This document shows, piece after piece, positions 23,944-34,125 of a DNA stretch of 40,422 nt; the first letter of the stretch is position 1, and each line of letters begins with the position of its first letter. Below the pieces are notes generated by a model. That model worked only from the letters and a program-made list of their open reading frames with translations. It did not search any database and was not told the origin of the DNA. A program made the translations under genes and the position numbers. The stretch is from the NCBI GenBank assembly GCA_902781315.1, contig CACZIT010000044.1, forward strand, positions 15,705 to 56,126, read 5' to 3'. The DNA is from an uncultured Prevotellaceae bacterium. Lineage in GTDB: Bacteria; Bacteroidota; Bacteroidia; Bacteroidales; Bacteroidaceae.

Positions 23944-23974
23944 TTTGTGATATGCAAAAAAAAGTGTTACTTTG
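23944..23974 (+). promoter_or_regulatory. Promoter of the beta-barrel protein gene
   Basis: TTTG (23944-23947) and TTACTTTG (23967-23974) are 19 bases apart; the second has one mismatch to TAnnTTTG. It lies 42 bases before the start codon. Confidence 0.55.
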
Positions 23975-24016
23975 CACATCAATAGAATCAGTATTAACAA
24001 CAAAAACGGAACAACT

Positions 24017-24649
24017 ATGAAGAAATTTTTTGCAGTGATTGCAGCACTGGTGCTGTCAGTGCCCTCGTTCGCTCAGTATAGCAGCGGCGGTTTCGATCTG
24101 GACAAGGAGAATCTGTATTACGGTGTGCGCATCGGTATGACAGGCGCAACGCTCAGCGGCGATGCTGCCGCAGTGAAGGACCTGGGTACGAAGGTGGGTC
24201 TGACCTTGGCTGGCGTTATTGGCCTGCACATCTCGAAGTCGGCTCCCGTATTCCTGGAGAGCGGTCTTTACTACACGGAGCGCGGTGCCAAGAAGAACAA
24301 GTTCTCCGTCAGCTATAACAACCTTGAGATTCCCATTCTGGTGAAGTATGGCATCAAGGCTACCGACGATATTGCCATTCTGCCCTTCCTGGGTCCGGTG
24401 TTCTCTTACGCCTTCAGCGGCAAGTATAAGTACACCGAAGGCGGCACCTCGGTGGAAGTAGGTGCTTTCGACGAGAAGAAGTGGGACGGCCTGAAGCGCG
24501 CCAACATGGGCTTCAAGCTGGGTTGTGGTGCTGAGTACAACAACCTCTACCTGGAGGCCGGCTACCAGTTTGGCATTACGGACATCAGCAAGAGCGAAGA
24601 CGGCATCCACTCGAACGCGCTCTTCGTGAATTTCGGCGTGAACTTCTAA
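24017..24649 (+). CDS. Small outer-membrane beta-barrel protein
   Basis: The 210-residue product has a signal peptide (MKKFFAVIAALVLSVPSFAQ). Alternating hydrophobic strands run through YYGVRIGMTGATL, PVFLESGLYYTERG and NLYLEAGYQFGI, and the protein ends with Phe (FVNFGVNF), as many outer-membrane barrels do. It resembles the PorT-like or OmpW-like barrels of Bacteroidetes; the exact family was not determined. The frame extends 15 codons further upstream, but that would put residues before the signal peptide and overlap the promoter, so 24017 was chosen. Confidence 0.85.
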   Translation: MKKFFAVIAALVLSVPSFAQYSSGGFDLDKENLYYGVRIGMTGATLSGDAAAVKDLGTKVGLTLAGVIGLHISKSAPVFLESGLYYTERGAKKNKFSVSYNNLEIPILVKYGIKATDDIAILPFLGPVFSYAFSGKYKYTEGGTSVEVGAFDEKKWDGLKRANMGFKLGCGAEYNNLYLEAGYQFGITDISKSEDGIHSNALFVNFGVNF

Positions 24650-24672
24650 GCATTTGCGCACGGAACATAAAG

Positions 24673-24713
24673 AAAGGGGCAACCGCTCAGCCATTGAGCG
24701 ATTGCCCCTTTTT
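24673..24713. terminator. Bidirectional terminator between barrel gene and dacB
   Basis: AAAGGGGCAA (24673-24682) pairs with TTGCCCCTTT (24702-24711), with an inner CGCTCA/TGAGCG stem. T residues follow on the plus strand and A residues precede on the same strand, so it can serve both converging genes. Confidence 0.88.
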
Positions 24714-24743
24714 CTGTTTCCCTGGGTGGGAGGGGAGGACTTG

Positions 24744-25994
24744 CTACGGCTCGCACAGCAGCGTGCAGACCTTATCCTGGAAGGCCTTGCCACTCTTAGC
24801 CTTCACGATGCCTTGGTTGATAATGCAGAATGCAAACTGGTGGCCATTGCCGGCGGTGAGATAGCCGGCCAGCGAACTGATGCCCGTGAGCGTGCCCGTC
24901 TTGGCTTTCACATTGCGATAGGCTGCCGACTTCGTCATGCGCTCCTTCAGCGTGCCATCGACACCTGCCACGGGCAGCGACGGCACCAGATGCTCGCGGA
25001 TGCGGTCGGAACGCCACGCATAGCGAAGAAGACTGGTCATGAGTTCAGGCGACACATAGTTGTAGAGCGAAAGACCTGAGCCGTCGGCCACATAGTAGTT
25101 GGAAGGATCGTAGCCCAGCTTCTGAATCAGGCGGCGCACGGCCGAGCGGGCGTTCTTCTGCGTTGCCGGCCGCGCGGTGGCCAGGGCGATGTGATAGAAC
25201 ATTGACTCGGCATAGAGGTTGTCGCTCTGCTTCATCATGCGAGTGAGAATCTGATGGAAGGAATGGCTGACACGGGCGACGGTGGCGGTTTCAGGTTTAT
25301 CAGGCAGAGCTACCGTCGTGTCATTGATCACGATGCCCACACTGACGAGTTCGCGCGCCAGCCGCTCTGCGAAGTTATCTTTCCTGCCTACGAGCAAGGC
25401 CGACAGACAGGGATTGTCGTCGTCCCAACACCAACCTTCACCCAACAGCAATTCGTCCTTCATTGACACATCAGCCACAACACGCCCGCAAATGGTGTCG
25501 ATGCCTGCCGAGCGGACACGGTCTACCATGACCTTCAGGTCGCCGCTGTCGAAAGCAGGATCCATGCCTCCGACGCAGACAAGGTCGCCCATCAGCGTGC
25601 GGCCGACCTGCTGCCCTCGCGAGCGCAATTCGGTTGTGAACGGATGATTGCCGCCGTAGAGGTCGAGTGCTGTGATGGAAGTGAGCAGTTTCATGGTCGA
25701 AGCAGGACGCATGCGCTGACGATGGTTGTGGAAATAGAACGCCGAATCGCCCGCGAGGTCCCACACCATCAGGCCCAGCTGCGACGTCTCGAGCAGCGTG
25801 CTGTTGGCAATGAGGCTGTCCAACTGCATACTGACGCGCACTTCCCAAGGCACAGGCGGCAGACTGTCGGCGGCGATGGTGTCAGTGGAAATGGTGGCGG
25901 AATCTGAGGCTGCCCCGTCGGGCAACGTCGTCTGGGCACACAGGAACATGTGTGCAAGCAACAGGGTGTATAGTGTTAAGAACGTTCTCTTCAT
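24744..25994 (-). CDS. dacB: D-Ala-D-Ala carboxypeptidase, PBP4 class
   Basis: This periplasmic penicillin-binding protein trims or cuts cross-links in peptidoglycan. The 416-residue product has a signal peptide (ending LCAQ, residue 21) and the S13-family motifs: S99-T-M-K102 in RPASTMKLLTS, SDN in MKQSDNLYAES (near 245) and KTG in VKAKTGTLTGISS. It is a little shorter than E. coli PBP4, which has larger inserted domains. Its start is 24 bases past the sprA stop, so it is the last gene of a ruvA-sprA-dacB transcript. Confidence 0.92.
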   Translation of the reverse strand: MKRTFLTLYTLLLAHMFLCAQTTLPDGAASDSATISTDTIAADSLPPVPWEVRVSMQLDSLIANSTLLETSQLGLMVWDLAGDSAFYFHNHRQRMRPASTMKLLTSITALDLYGGNHPFTTELRSRGQQVGRTLMGDLVCVGGMDPAFDSGDLKVMVDRVRSAGIDTICGRVVADVSMKDELLLGEGWCWDDDNPCLSALLVGRKDNFAERLARELVSVGIVINDTTVALPDKPETATVARVSHSFHQILTRMMKQSDNLYAESMFYHIALATARPATQKNARSAVRRLIQKLGYDPSNYYVADGSGLSLYNYVSPELMTSLLRYAWRSDRIREHLVPSLPVAGVDGTLKERMTKSAAYRNVKAKTGTLTGISSLAGYLTAGNGHQFAFCIINQGIVKAKSGKAFQDKVCTLLCEP

Positions 25995-26018
25995 GTAAGG
26001 AAAATGGGGAAAAGGGGT

Positions 26019-29000
26019 TTAGCGTGTCAACGAGAGTTTCAGCGAGAGGCCGAAGTCCTGCGTCGTGGTGGGATAACTGCTTGACGACAGTAGCGGGGTG
26101 TTGGTCTGCCGGTCGAAATAGAACGTCATCGTGAGAAGTTTCGACAGCGTGTAGTCGGCCGAGAACTTCAGCGAGAAAGCCTTGTTTCCACTGCTGGCTG
26201 CCGACGTGAGCGAAGCGATGTCGCGCGTGATGTTGGCCTGCTGACGGTAGCTCAGGTCGAGCCTGAGGTTGAGCGCTCTGTTGGCATTGCTCTTGTTGTT
26301 GCGGTTGTTGCGCCGGTTGTTGTTAGCGTCGTCTTCGTCGTTGCCCTTCTTGGCACTCTTCACAGCACGATGGTTGCGGGCACCAAAGGGATTGAAGTCG
26401 TTGATTTTGTATCCCATACCAATCACCCAGTCCTTCGACGTGGCCTCGCTGAGCTGCACGCTGGTCATCGAAAGATTGAGCACACGCGTGGTGCGATACT
26501 CCAACTTCAGCGTCATGCTGTTCTGCAGCGTCACGTCAAGGCCGAGCAGCGGCGAGAAGGCTTCGTTGAGGCTCACGGTAGAGACGTTGAACATGCTGGA
26601 AGGTATCGGATTGCCCGTGGTAGCATCGTTGACGAATCCGAGTCCGTTCATCACATCCATGAACGTGCTGTAGCTGCTATAGGCGCCCACGGCATATATG
26701 CTCTTGTAGGAGTGGTTGATGTTGACGCTCTTGAAGTGGTCGCGCAGCCAAGGCAACTTGCCCAGTCCGCTGTAGCGCACAGTCCAGTTGGGCAGCAGTC
26801 GCGACAGTGCGGGGAAGATGGCCAGGCCGTTGCTCTTCATGCTCGTGTAAGTAGACAGGAAGGCAGGAATCATCACGTCAGCCGAATACTTATTGACGCC
26901 GCCGTTCTCAGGATTGAACGTCTGTCCTTCGTAGGTTGTGCCGACAGGATAGCGCAGTCCTTCGTAGAGTCCTTCCACCCGGTCGCGATACTGGTCCAAC
27001 GAAGCCACGAAGCGTTCGAAGGTCTTGTTCTTGTAACCGTTGTTGGCATTGCCCGTGCTCTCGAAGGCCGATCCGAGCGAGAGAGTCGTCATGGTGAACG
27101 TACCGCTCATGGTGGTGGGGTTGCCCTGGAACATGTACTGCACGCTGCGTCCGGTAGTCATCGTACGCGAGGCGTTCAGGTCGATCTTGAAATTCTTCAC
27201 AGGCTCCACGGTCATGCGCAACTGCAAGTCTTCGGTCTTATTGGTCGTAGCCGGCGTCGCCACATTTTCGTTCACGAGCAGCCAGTTGTTCTCGCGGGCT
27301 TTCTCAATAAAGTCGTCGCCCGTCAAACCGAAGGCAAAGTCGAGTCCTGGCGAGAGCAGGCCGTTGTTGCGCGACTGTCCGAAGGCATTGCCCACGCTGG
27401 GCATGAATCCCGGCAGTGCCATCGAGTACTGATTGCGATACGACATGCTGACATTGCGAACCATCATCAGCACTCGGGCGATGCCCTGTGCGGTCTTGTA
27501 CCAGCCCTTGTCGTCGAGCGGGTCTTTCGGCGTGATGGTCAGCTTGATACTTGTCGTAGGAATCATCAGCTGAGCCTTCTTCGGCTTCTCACCCAGTTTC
27601 AGGCGCTTGCCAATAGTCTTGGAGCCCACCTTGATGGAATCGTCTTTCAGAGAGTCGTTGGGGATGGCGGCACGAGCTATCGAGTCGGCAGTCAGCGAGT
27701 CCTGAAGGGCTTTGAAGGCAGCCAGTGCATCGGCTTTCATCTGGCGGGCCAGCGACTTCGGCATCCACACCTTCACCTTGTTTTCGTCCACCACCTTATA
27801 TTTCAGCGGATACTGCTTGCCATCTTCGGTCTTTGCCGTCAGACGCAAACGCTTTGTCTTCTTGCCATGCTGCACCTCGATGACGGTGTCGGGAAGCAGT
27901 TGCAGTTCCTTCTCAAAGCTCTTCGAGTTCTTGGGCAAAGCCTTCTTCTGCTGGTCGGCCTTCTTGTCGGCAGCAGCCTTCGCCGGGTCTTCGCCTTTGG
28001 CAATGGCTTCAGCCCTGGCCTTCTCTTCCTCCTCCTTTTTCTTCTTAGCCTCAGCCTTGGCCTTCTCCTTCTCTTGTTTTTCCTTGGCTATCTGGCTCTG
28101 GCTCTTCTCCTTGTTGAAGCGGTCGTTGGCACTCTTCAGGAAGGGCACCATGTTGTAGAGTTTCTCGAGGTTGAACGTACCATTGATGTTCAGCGTACGG
28201 TTGTTGTTGATGGTATTTCCGAGCGAAGTGCCATCCTCCAGGTCGGTGCCGCGCACCCAGCCGTAGCTGGCGTTGTAGCTGGCATCGGCATTCAGCCATT
28301 CGAAGATGGGGATGAGATTCAGCGGAAGCTGGTAGCTGGCCTGGAACGACTGGCTGTAGTCGAGTGGCGAACCGAGATGGCGCAGCGAGTAGTTCACGGA
28401 GTCTTTCCACGCTTCGTAGCGGTCGGGATAGAGGTCTTTGTTGACGGGGGTGTAGGGTTCCTCCACCTCGGCGTGGGTGGCCGACTGGAAGTTCATGTGG
28501 AGGTTCTTCGTCAGGTCCCAACGCAGCGAGAAGTCGCGGTTCCAGAGGAACTGTTCGTTGAACGTCAGCGGCAACTGCGACCCGCCCAGGTCTTCCATGT
28601 CGCGCTCCTGCAACTCAGAGTAGAAGCGCGAGATATCGGTATTGAAGGCCACGCTCTGCGGCAGCCAGTTCAGTCCGAAGCGCTTCAGAATCTCATAGTA
28701 TTTCGACTTCGACTTGATTTTCTTGAACGGTTCGAAAGCCTTGAACACTGGCGTCCAGGCATAGTTCATGCCGCCCCTCCACTGGTGTTCGTTCTCGAAG
28801 ACGGTGGTCTCGCCTGTGGTGTGACGATAGGAGTGGCTGTAGTTGAACGAGAAGTTGGCCGGGTCTACCGGTGTCGGATGGCGCTTGTTTTGGATGCCCA
28901 CTCTCACGTTGGAGAGCGAGAAGTTGGTATTGGTGGTGCGCACGATGGCTATCGATTCTATGGAGTCGCGCTCGTGCTTGTCGGCCGCAGCCTCCAGGGC

Positions 29001-32000
29001 ATCATCAAGGCGCATGTCGGTGTCCAGCGGATTATACTTGGGGCGCGTCTCTTCCTTTGTCACCGAATAGTAGAGCGGAGCCGACACCTTCGCCTTCTCG
29101 GGGAAGAACTTACCCAGTTCGAGCGACGTGGTGATGCTGTAGGTCTTATAGTCGTCCGTGGAACGCTGCGACACGCCTTCCTCCAGTCCACCGAAGCCTT
29201 CCGACGTGAAGCGGCCCTGCACGTTGACCGTGCCCAAGTCAGAGAGTTGCATGTTCAGGTTGCCCTGTGCGGCCCAGCCGCCTTCGTTGTTGTATTCCTT
29301 CAGTCGCAGTTCGTTCACCCATATCTCGCCCGACTTCGGTGTTCCGCTGAGGTTGCGCACACCGATAATCATCGTCTTCACCTCGCCCAGCGTCGGGTTA
29401 CCCATGATGGAGAGTTTGTTCTGCGGCCGTTCCTCGTCGTATTCCGAGTAGACGCGGTTGTAGCTGGCGTTGCCCTCTGCCTTGGCACGGTTGCGTGCTT
29501 TCTTCAGGGCTGTGAAGATGCTCAGCGGCACGTCGAGCATGTTCTCCTCGGGCCATACGGCACGGCAGTCCTGCGGCGAGTAGCGGTCGTAGGGGATGCC
29601 CTCCCACGGAGCAGTCAGCGTCAGCGGAATCTCGTATTCGTAGTAATTCGACTTGTAGTCGCTGCCGAAGCGCACGAACACAGCCAGCTGGTTGTCAGCG
29701 AGTCCGCTGGTGTTCTGCTCCATCGCATTGGCATGCACAAACATCTCGATGCGCTTGTACTGGCGCAGATCGAGCGTCGTGTTCTTATAGACGGCCTTCG
29801 ACTCGCCGTTGCCCAGATCGGTCACCACCATCGACAGGGCCTGCTCGTTGCTTTCCACAAGCTGTGGCTGCGAGGGGTCGGTATCGCGGCGGATGCCCGG
29901 CGGCAGCACGTAGTTGACGGGCGTCTTGTCGTTGTTCTCCTCGATGTTCACCGCACTCACGGTCATCTTGCCCGACTTCGAGCCACTATTGTCAAGACTC
30001 TGCTCGTAGACGCGCCAGTCGCCACGCACCAGCTGCAGCGTGCCGAAGCGCATCACCACCGGATGGCGGAATCCCGTCAGGAACATTCGCATGAAGCGTA
30101 TCGAGGTGAAGTCCCTGATGCTGCCCACTCGCTGCTGGAAGTCGTCGATAGGAATGCGGAACTGATACCACGTCATCTTTCCGTCCTGACCATTGCGCAG
30201 CGTCTTGGTATACTCGCGCTTGTCGACGATGAAGTTCTGGCCTACGACCAGGTCCTCAGGACGTATCGACACCTTGTACTGGTAGTACTTCTCATATTCG
30301 TTCAGCGTGTGGTCCTGGTTGATGTCCTCCACGTCGGGCGTCGTCTTGTAGCTGGTGTCGTAGCCCTCGGTACGCGAGTCGTTGTCGGGCGAGTTGCCCT
30401 GCGGATTGTTGATGTACTTGTAGCGGCGTATGACGTCGGCACGTATCTGGTCGTAGTCCGATCCGCGGAAGTAGTGGTAGTTGTCGTTGGCAGGGTCGTT
30501 CATGATGGAGTCGAAGACGGCCGGCGACACCTTGCCCTGTATCTGCGAGAGGAAGTTCTGATAAGAATCGTAGGCACGCTCCTCTTCGTCGTTCAGTCCG
30601 TTGTAGCCCAAGTCCTGTTGGGCGCGGCTGCCGCTGGTCGTGGCGAAAGCGTAGTTCTCAGCCGGACGATTGGCTATCTTACCCCACTGCGTGTAGGAAT
30701 AGTTGCTCGATCCGTCTACGGCCAGACTGCTCTCGTCGAATTTCTTGCCGTCGTGCAGGATGTCCTCGCTGACCTCACCCAGGTTGATGTAGAAGTCGCC
30801 GCCATATTCGTGGGCGTCGGCCTGCTGGTTGCTGTAGAGGAACGGGTCCAGCAGCCAGAATTCGATGTAGCCGATGTTGGCTGCCTCGAAGTCGGTGGTC
30901 TCCAGTTTGCGCATCATGCCGCCCCAATGCTGCGTGGGGTTGCCGAGCGTACCGTCCTGGTTCAGGTCGGGATTGAAGTTATAAGGACCGCGCTCGTTGG
31001 GATAGTAGGCCAGGTTCAGGATGGGAATCGTGGCCGTGGCACCGCTGTAGTTGCTTTGGTCGCGGTTGGGGAACAGTTCGTTCGTATACACCTCGCGGAT
31101 GTAGAAGTTCGACAGCTGGTCGAGGTCGCTCTTGATGTGGCTGGGCGTGAGACTCGACGAACGGCGCGTGAACAGCGGGTCGATGGTGTACCACGACATC
31201 AGCGAGCGGTTGAAACCACTGCTCAGGCCCGTGTTGTCGCGACTCTCGGCGAACATCGACGGCACGCTGGAGATAATCCACGACGTCGGTGTCGACACGT
31301 CAATCTCGCTCTCGGTGTTCTCAAAGTCGTCGATATAGGAGGCGTTGTCCTGCGTGCCGTGACTCTGTCCGGCAATGAGTTGTGCAAATTCTCCGGTAAA
31401 CGAAATCTGCGACGGCTGCGTCAGGTGCAGCAGCGGAATCTTGTCGAGCATGTTGGTCAGCCATTGGCTCTCCTTCTTCCAGTTCAGGTTCACGCCCCAG
31501 ATGGTATTGTTCAGCGGTTCTTCGCCCATGCCCACCTTGGTGGTCAGCGCCTGTTCCGAGAGGTGCTGCAGCGTACCGCTCAGCTGGAAGTTCTTCGAGA
31601 AGTCGTAGGCCCAGTTCACACCCACCATCGTCTTGCGCATCTGCCCGTAGTCTGTATTGCTCTCGTACGACGCATTCACCTGCGTGCCGGCATCCAGGAT
31701 GCTCTGGTTGATGATGGTCACCTCACCCGCGCTGTAGTCCACCGTATAGTCCGATCCCTCGGTCAGCGTCACACCGCCGGCAGTCACCTTCACACTGCCT
31801 TGCGGCACGTTGTAGGCACCCAGCGAAATGACGTTGGCCGACGTGCCGCGGAATTGTCCCATCAGCACAAACTTGTCCTTCTCGGCAATCTGCTTTGCCA
31901 CAGTCTTCGTCGAGTCGTACAACTCCGTGAAGGCATAGCCGGCAGCCTTCTCGGCACTCACGCCTTTCGACATCAGATAGTTATACAGATACTCGCCGAA

Positions 32001-33965
32001 CGGTTCGGCAGCGGGGAAGAACACACGGCCATTCGACACCGTGTAGCCATCCACGTAGTCGAAGCGACCGTTCGAGTGGGCCTTCATGTTGTTGTCCAGT
32101 CGGTCGGCACCCAACGACTTGATGAGCAGTTCGCCCTTCACCTGAGGCTCGGGAATGTAGGTCAGATAGACACCGGCCGTGTCGCTCTGGAACTTCACGT
32201 CCAGGCGGAACTTGTCTTTCTCCACCGTCGAAGCCAGGTAATAGACGTTTTTCATCATCAGGTCCCAGTTGCCCTGCGCGGGATTGTTCGACGTGTTCTT
32301 CAGTGCCTTTACGTAGAGGGCCTGCGACACGTCGGTGACGTCCGACGCAAACTCACCCACCTGGAACGTCTGGCCGCCGTAGGTATATTCGTAGGCCACG
32401 GCCAGCACCTGGTCGGTCTGCAGGGCGGTGCGCAGCGAGATGTAGCCCAGTGCCGTGTTCACGGTGTACTCTGACGACGACAGCAGGCGAGCGCTCTGCA
32501 GCTTCTCGTAGTCCGAACCGCCCACGAAGCCGCTGATGCCGTCGAGCACGGTCGACGTCTGGGCTATGTCGCGGGCCTCGCCATACTGATTCACCAGCGA
32601 GCCATACTCCGAGTTGGCATTGTTCGACGGCACGGGAGCGCCCATCGCCGTCCATATCGGGTTCGAAATCTTCTGGTTCTCGCCCAGGTCGGTCAGTGCA
32701 ATGATATTTCGCGTGTTGTTCAGCGTTCCCGTCTTGTTGGTCACCCACAGCTCCACGCGGTTGATCTTCACGCCCGTGGTCAGGTTGGGCAGCGTCTTCA
32801 TGCCGGCATCGTAGCAGTCGCGGAAGTATTGCGAGAGGAAGAAGTGGCGATTCTCCTCATAGTTGGCAGCATCAATCTCGAAGGGAGTGAGCTGCACGCC
32901 ACCCTTCGACGACACACTCTTCGACGACGACTTCTTCTGGCTCACCACCGTCTGCAGCGACAGCTTGCCGAACTGCCAGTCGGTGCGCAGACCGAACAGG
33001 CTGCTGGCACCGCGCACGAGGCTTGAGTTCGAGGGGAACGTCACGTTGCCGCCCTCCACCAGTTTGATGATCTCGTCTTCCTTGCCGTCGTACTTCAGCT
33101 TCATGCTCTGCGTGTCGAAGTCGAACGTCGCCTCGGTGTTGTAGTTCAGGTTCAGGTTCACCTTGTCGCCCACCTTACCGTTCACGCTCAGGTTCACCTT
33201 TTCGTCGAAGTCCATCGTCGTGGTCTTGCGGTTGCGCACGGGCAGCGAGGGATTGTCGATGTTCTTCATCGTTGCACCGAACTTCAGCTCGGCCGTACCC
33301 TGCGTCTTGATGCGCACGCCGCCGGGACCGAAAATCTTCTCGGCCGGGCCCAGATCGAAGTGCATGTCGGTGAAGTCGAACTTCTCCTTGCCCTTGGCCT
33401 GGTATATCTCGTCGTTCTTCGAGCGGAAGAACTTGCGCATCTGCTGCGTGGTGCTCCAGTTCAGATACTCTTGGGGCGTCATCATGATGGGGGCTGCAAT
33501 CCACTGCTGACCAATCTTCGAACCGATGACGTAGCGGTCCAGCGTGTCGTTGTACTCCACCTCCTGTTTCATGTTCTCAGGCCGTTGCAGGTCGGAAGGA
33601 TTCTGCCTCAGGTCGTCGTAGGTGATGGGCGTGGTGCGCTGAATCTTCCAGCGCGGGTGCAGCAGCGAGTCGGGTATTTCCTCTTCGTTGTCCAGAATGG
33701 GTTGTTCCGCTATGTCCTGCTGTTTCTTCTTGTCGTCGTCATCCCTGTTTGCAGGCGTCAGGTTGCGGTTCTGAGGCTTGCGCAGTCCCTGCTGCTGTTG
33801 CCTGATGTTTCCAGTCTGTGGCGTGCGGCCAGCACCCCGCTGCTGAGCGTTTTGCGTCCGCCGCCGCGTCAGGTCGTCCTGAAACACGGGCACAGCCAGT
33901 GCATAGCTGACCACAATCAGCATGGCCAGCAGCATCGTCATTAGTGCTCGTGTTCGTTGTCTCAT
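26019..33965 (-). CDS. sprA: T9SS outer-membrane translocon SprA
   Basis: SprA (Sov in Porphyromonas) is the very large beta-barrel through which type IX cargo crosses the outer membrane. The 2648-residue length fits the family, and so do the many repeated barrel strands and segments such as DLGPAEKIFGPGGVRIKTQG and SSLFGLRTDWQFGKLSLQTV. An N-terminal signal (RTRALMTMLLAMLIVVSYALA) is followed by an Arg/Gln-rich low-complexity stretch. A second, Lys/Glu/Ala-rich stretch lies at about 1950-2010. The 3' end reads SLKLSLTR. ruvA lies upstream and dacB downstream on the same strand; a ruvA neighbour is, as I recall, also seen for sprA in other Bacteroidetes. Long open frames on the plus strand here are shadows. 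Confidence 0.95.
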   Translation of the reverse strand: MRQRTRALMTMLLAMLIVVSYALAVPVFQDDLTRRRTQNAQQRGAGRTPQTGNIRQQQQGLRKPQNRNLTPANRDDDDKKKQQDIAEQPILDNEEEIPDSLLHPRWKIQRTTPITYDDLRQNPSDLQRPENMKQEVEYNDTLDRYVIGSKIGQQWIAAPIMMTPQEYLNWSTTQQMRKFFRSKNDEIYQAKGKEKFDFTDMHFDLGPAEKIFGPGGVRIKTQGTAELKFGATMKNIDNPSLPVRNRKTTTMDFDEKVNLSVNGKVGDKVNLNLNYNTEATFDFDTQSMKLKYDGKEDEIIKLVEGGNVTFPSNSSLVRGASSLFGLRTDWQFGKLSLQTVVSQKKSSSKSVSSKGGVQLTPFEIDAANYEENRHFFLSQYFRDCYDAGMKTLPNLTTGVKINRVELWVTNKTGTLNNTRNIIALTDLGENQKISNPIWTAMGAPVPSNNANSEYGSLVNQYGEARDIAQTSTVLDGISGFVGGSDYEKLQSARLLSSSEYTVNTALGYISLRTALQTDQVLAVAYEYTYGGQTFQVGEFASDVTDVSQALYVKALKNTSNNPAQGNWDLMMKNVYYLASTVEKDKFRLDVKFQSDTAGVYLTYIPEPQVKGELLIKSLGADRLDNNMKAHSNGRFDYVDGYTVSNGRVFFPAAEPFGEYLYNYLMSKGVSAEKAAGYAFTELYDSTKTVAKQIAEKDKFVLMGQFRGTSANVISLGAYNVPQGSVKVTAGGVTLTEGSDYTVDYSAGEVTIINQSILDAGTQVNASYESNTDYGQMRKTMVGVNWAYDFSKNFQLSGTLQHLSEQALTTKVGMGEEPLNNTIWGVNLNWKKESQWLTNMLDKIPLLHLTQPSQISFTGEFAQLIAGQSHGTQDNASYIDDFENTESEIDVSTPTSWIISSVPSMFAESRDNTGLSSGFNRSLMSWYTIDPLFTRRSSSLTPSHIKSDLDQLSNFYIREVYTNELFPNRDQSNYSGATATIPILNLAYYPNERGPYNFNPDLNQDGTLGNPTQHWGGMMRKLETTDFEAANIGYIEFWLLDPFLYSNQQADAHEYGGDFYINLGEVSEDILHDGKKFDESSLAVDGSSNYSYTQWGKIANRPAENYAFATTSGSRAQQDLGYNGLNDEEERAYDSYQNFLSQIQGKVSPAVFDSIMNDPANDNYHYFRGSDYDQIRADVIRRYKYINNPQGNSPDNDSRTEGYDTSYKTTPDVEDINQDHTLNEYEKYYQYKVSIRPEDLVVGQNFIVDKREYTKTLRNGQDGKMTWYQFRIPIDDFQQRVGSIRDFTSIRFMRMFLTGFRHPVVMRFGTLQLVRGDWRVYEQSLDNSGSKSGKMTVSAVNIEENNDKTPVNYVLPPGIRRDTDPSQPQLVESNEQALSMVVTDLGNGESKAVYKNTTLDLRQYKRIEMFVHANAMEQNTSGLADNQLAVFVRFGSDYKSNYYEYEIPLTLTAPWEGIPYDRYSPQDCRAVWPEENMLDVPLSIFTALKKARNRAKAEGNASYNRVYSEYDEERPQNKLSIMGNPTLGEVKTMIIGVRNLSGTPKSGEIWVNELRLKEYNNEGGWAAQGNLNMQLSDLGTVNVQGRFTSEGFGGLEEGVSQRSTDDYKTYSITTSLELGKFFPEKAKVSAPLYYSVTKEETRPKYNPLDTDMRLDDALEAAADKHERDSIESIAIVRTTNTNFSLSNVRVGIQNKRHPTPVDPANFSFNYSHSYRHTTGETTVFENEHQWRGGMNYAWTPVFKAFEPFKKIKSKSKYYEILKRFGLNWLPQSVAFNTDISRFYSELQERDMEDLGGSQLPLTFNEQFLWNRDFSLRWDLTKNLHMNFQSATHAEVEEPYTPVNKDLYPDRYEAWKDSVNYSLRHLGSPLDYSQSFQASYQLPLNLIPIFEWLNADASYNASYGWVRGTDLEDGTSLGNTINNNRTLNINGTFNLEKLYNMVPFLKSANDRFNKEKSQSQIAKEKQEKEKAKAEAKKKKEEEEKARAEAIAKGEDPAKAAADKKADQQKKALPKNSKSFEKELQLLPDTVIEVQHGKKTKRLRLTAKTEDGKQYPLKYKVVDENKVKVWMPKSLARQMKADALAAFKALQDSLTADSIARAAIPNDSLKDDSIKVGSKTIGKRLKLGEKPKKAQLMIPTTSIKLTITPKDPLDDKGWYKTAQGIARVLMMVRNVSMSYRNQYSMALPGFMPSVGNAFGQSRNNGLLSPGLDFAFGLTGDDFIEKARENNWLLVNENVATPATTNKTEDLQLRMTVEPVKNFKIDLNASRTMTTGRSVQYMFQGNPTTMSGTFTMTTLSLGSAFESTGNANNGYKNKTFERFVASLDQYRDRVEGLYEGLRYPVGTTYEGQTFNPENGGVNKYSADVMIPAFLSTYTSMKSNGLAIFPALSRLLPNWTVRYSGLGKLPWLRDHFKSVNINHSYKSIYAVGAYSSYSTFMDVMNGLGFVNDATTGNPIPSSMFNVSTVSLNEAFSPLLGLDVTLQNSMTLKLEYRTTRVLNLSMTSVQLSEATSKDWVIGMGYKINDFNPFGARNHRAVKSAKKGNDEDDANNNRRNNRNNKSNANRALNLRLDLSYRQQANITRDIASLTSAASSGNKAFSLKFSADYTLSKLLTMTFYFDRQTNTPLLSSSSYPTTTQDFGLSLKLSLTR

Positions 33966-33987
33966 TCCTTAATAATAAAAATTATAA

Positions 33988-34125
33988 CTACTCTCAACCG
34001 CGCCGCAGGCGCATCTCAACCTTTCTCAACTGCCCAAAGGGCTACTCTCAACCGCGCCGTAGGCGCATCTCAACCCTTCTCAACTGCCCGAAGGGCTACT
34101 CTCAACCGCGCCGCAGGCGCAGATC
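33988..34125. repeat. 54-bp tandem repeat, 2.5 copies, made of hairpins
   Basis: Copies begin at 33988, 34042 and 34096 (the last is partial). Each holds GCGCC-gYa-GGCGC and GCCC-Raa-GGGC hairpins joined by CTCTCAAC-like spacers. The two full copies differ at three places: one in each hairpin loop and one in a spacer. No stem base differs. The array fills the gap between the ruvA stop and the sprA start and is probably transcribed. Confidence 0.85.

Noticed and set aside
26370-32474. A 2034-codon plus-strand frame opposite sprA
   Set aside because: It is the GC-rich complement of sprA, with no promoter, signal or recognised domain; composition explains its length.
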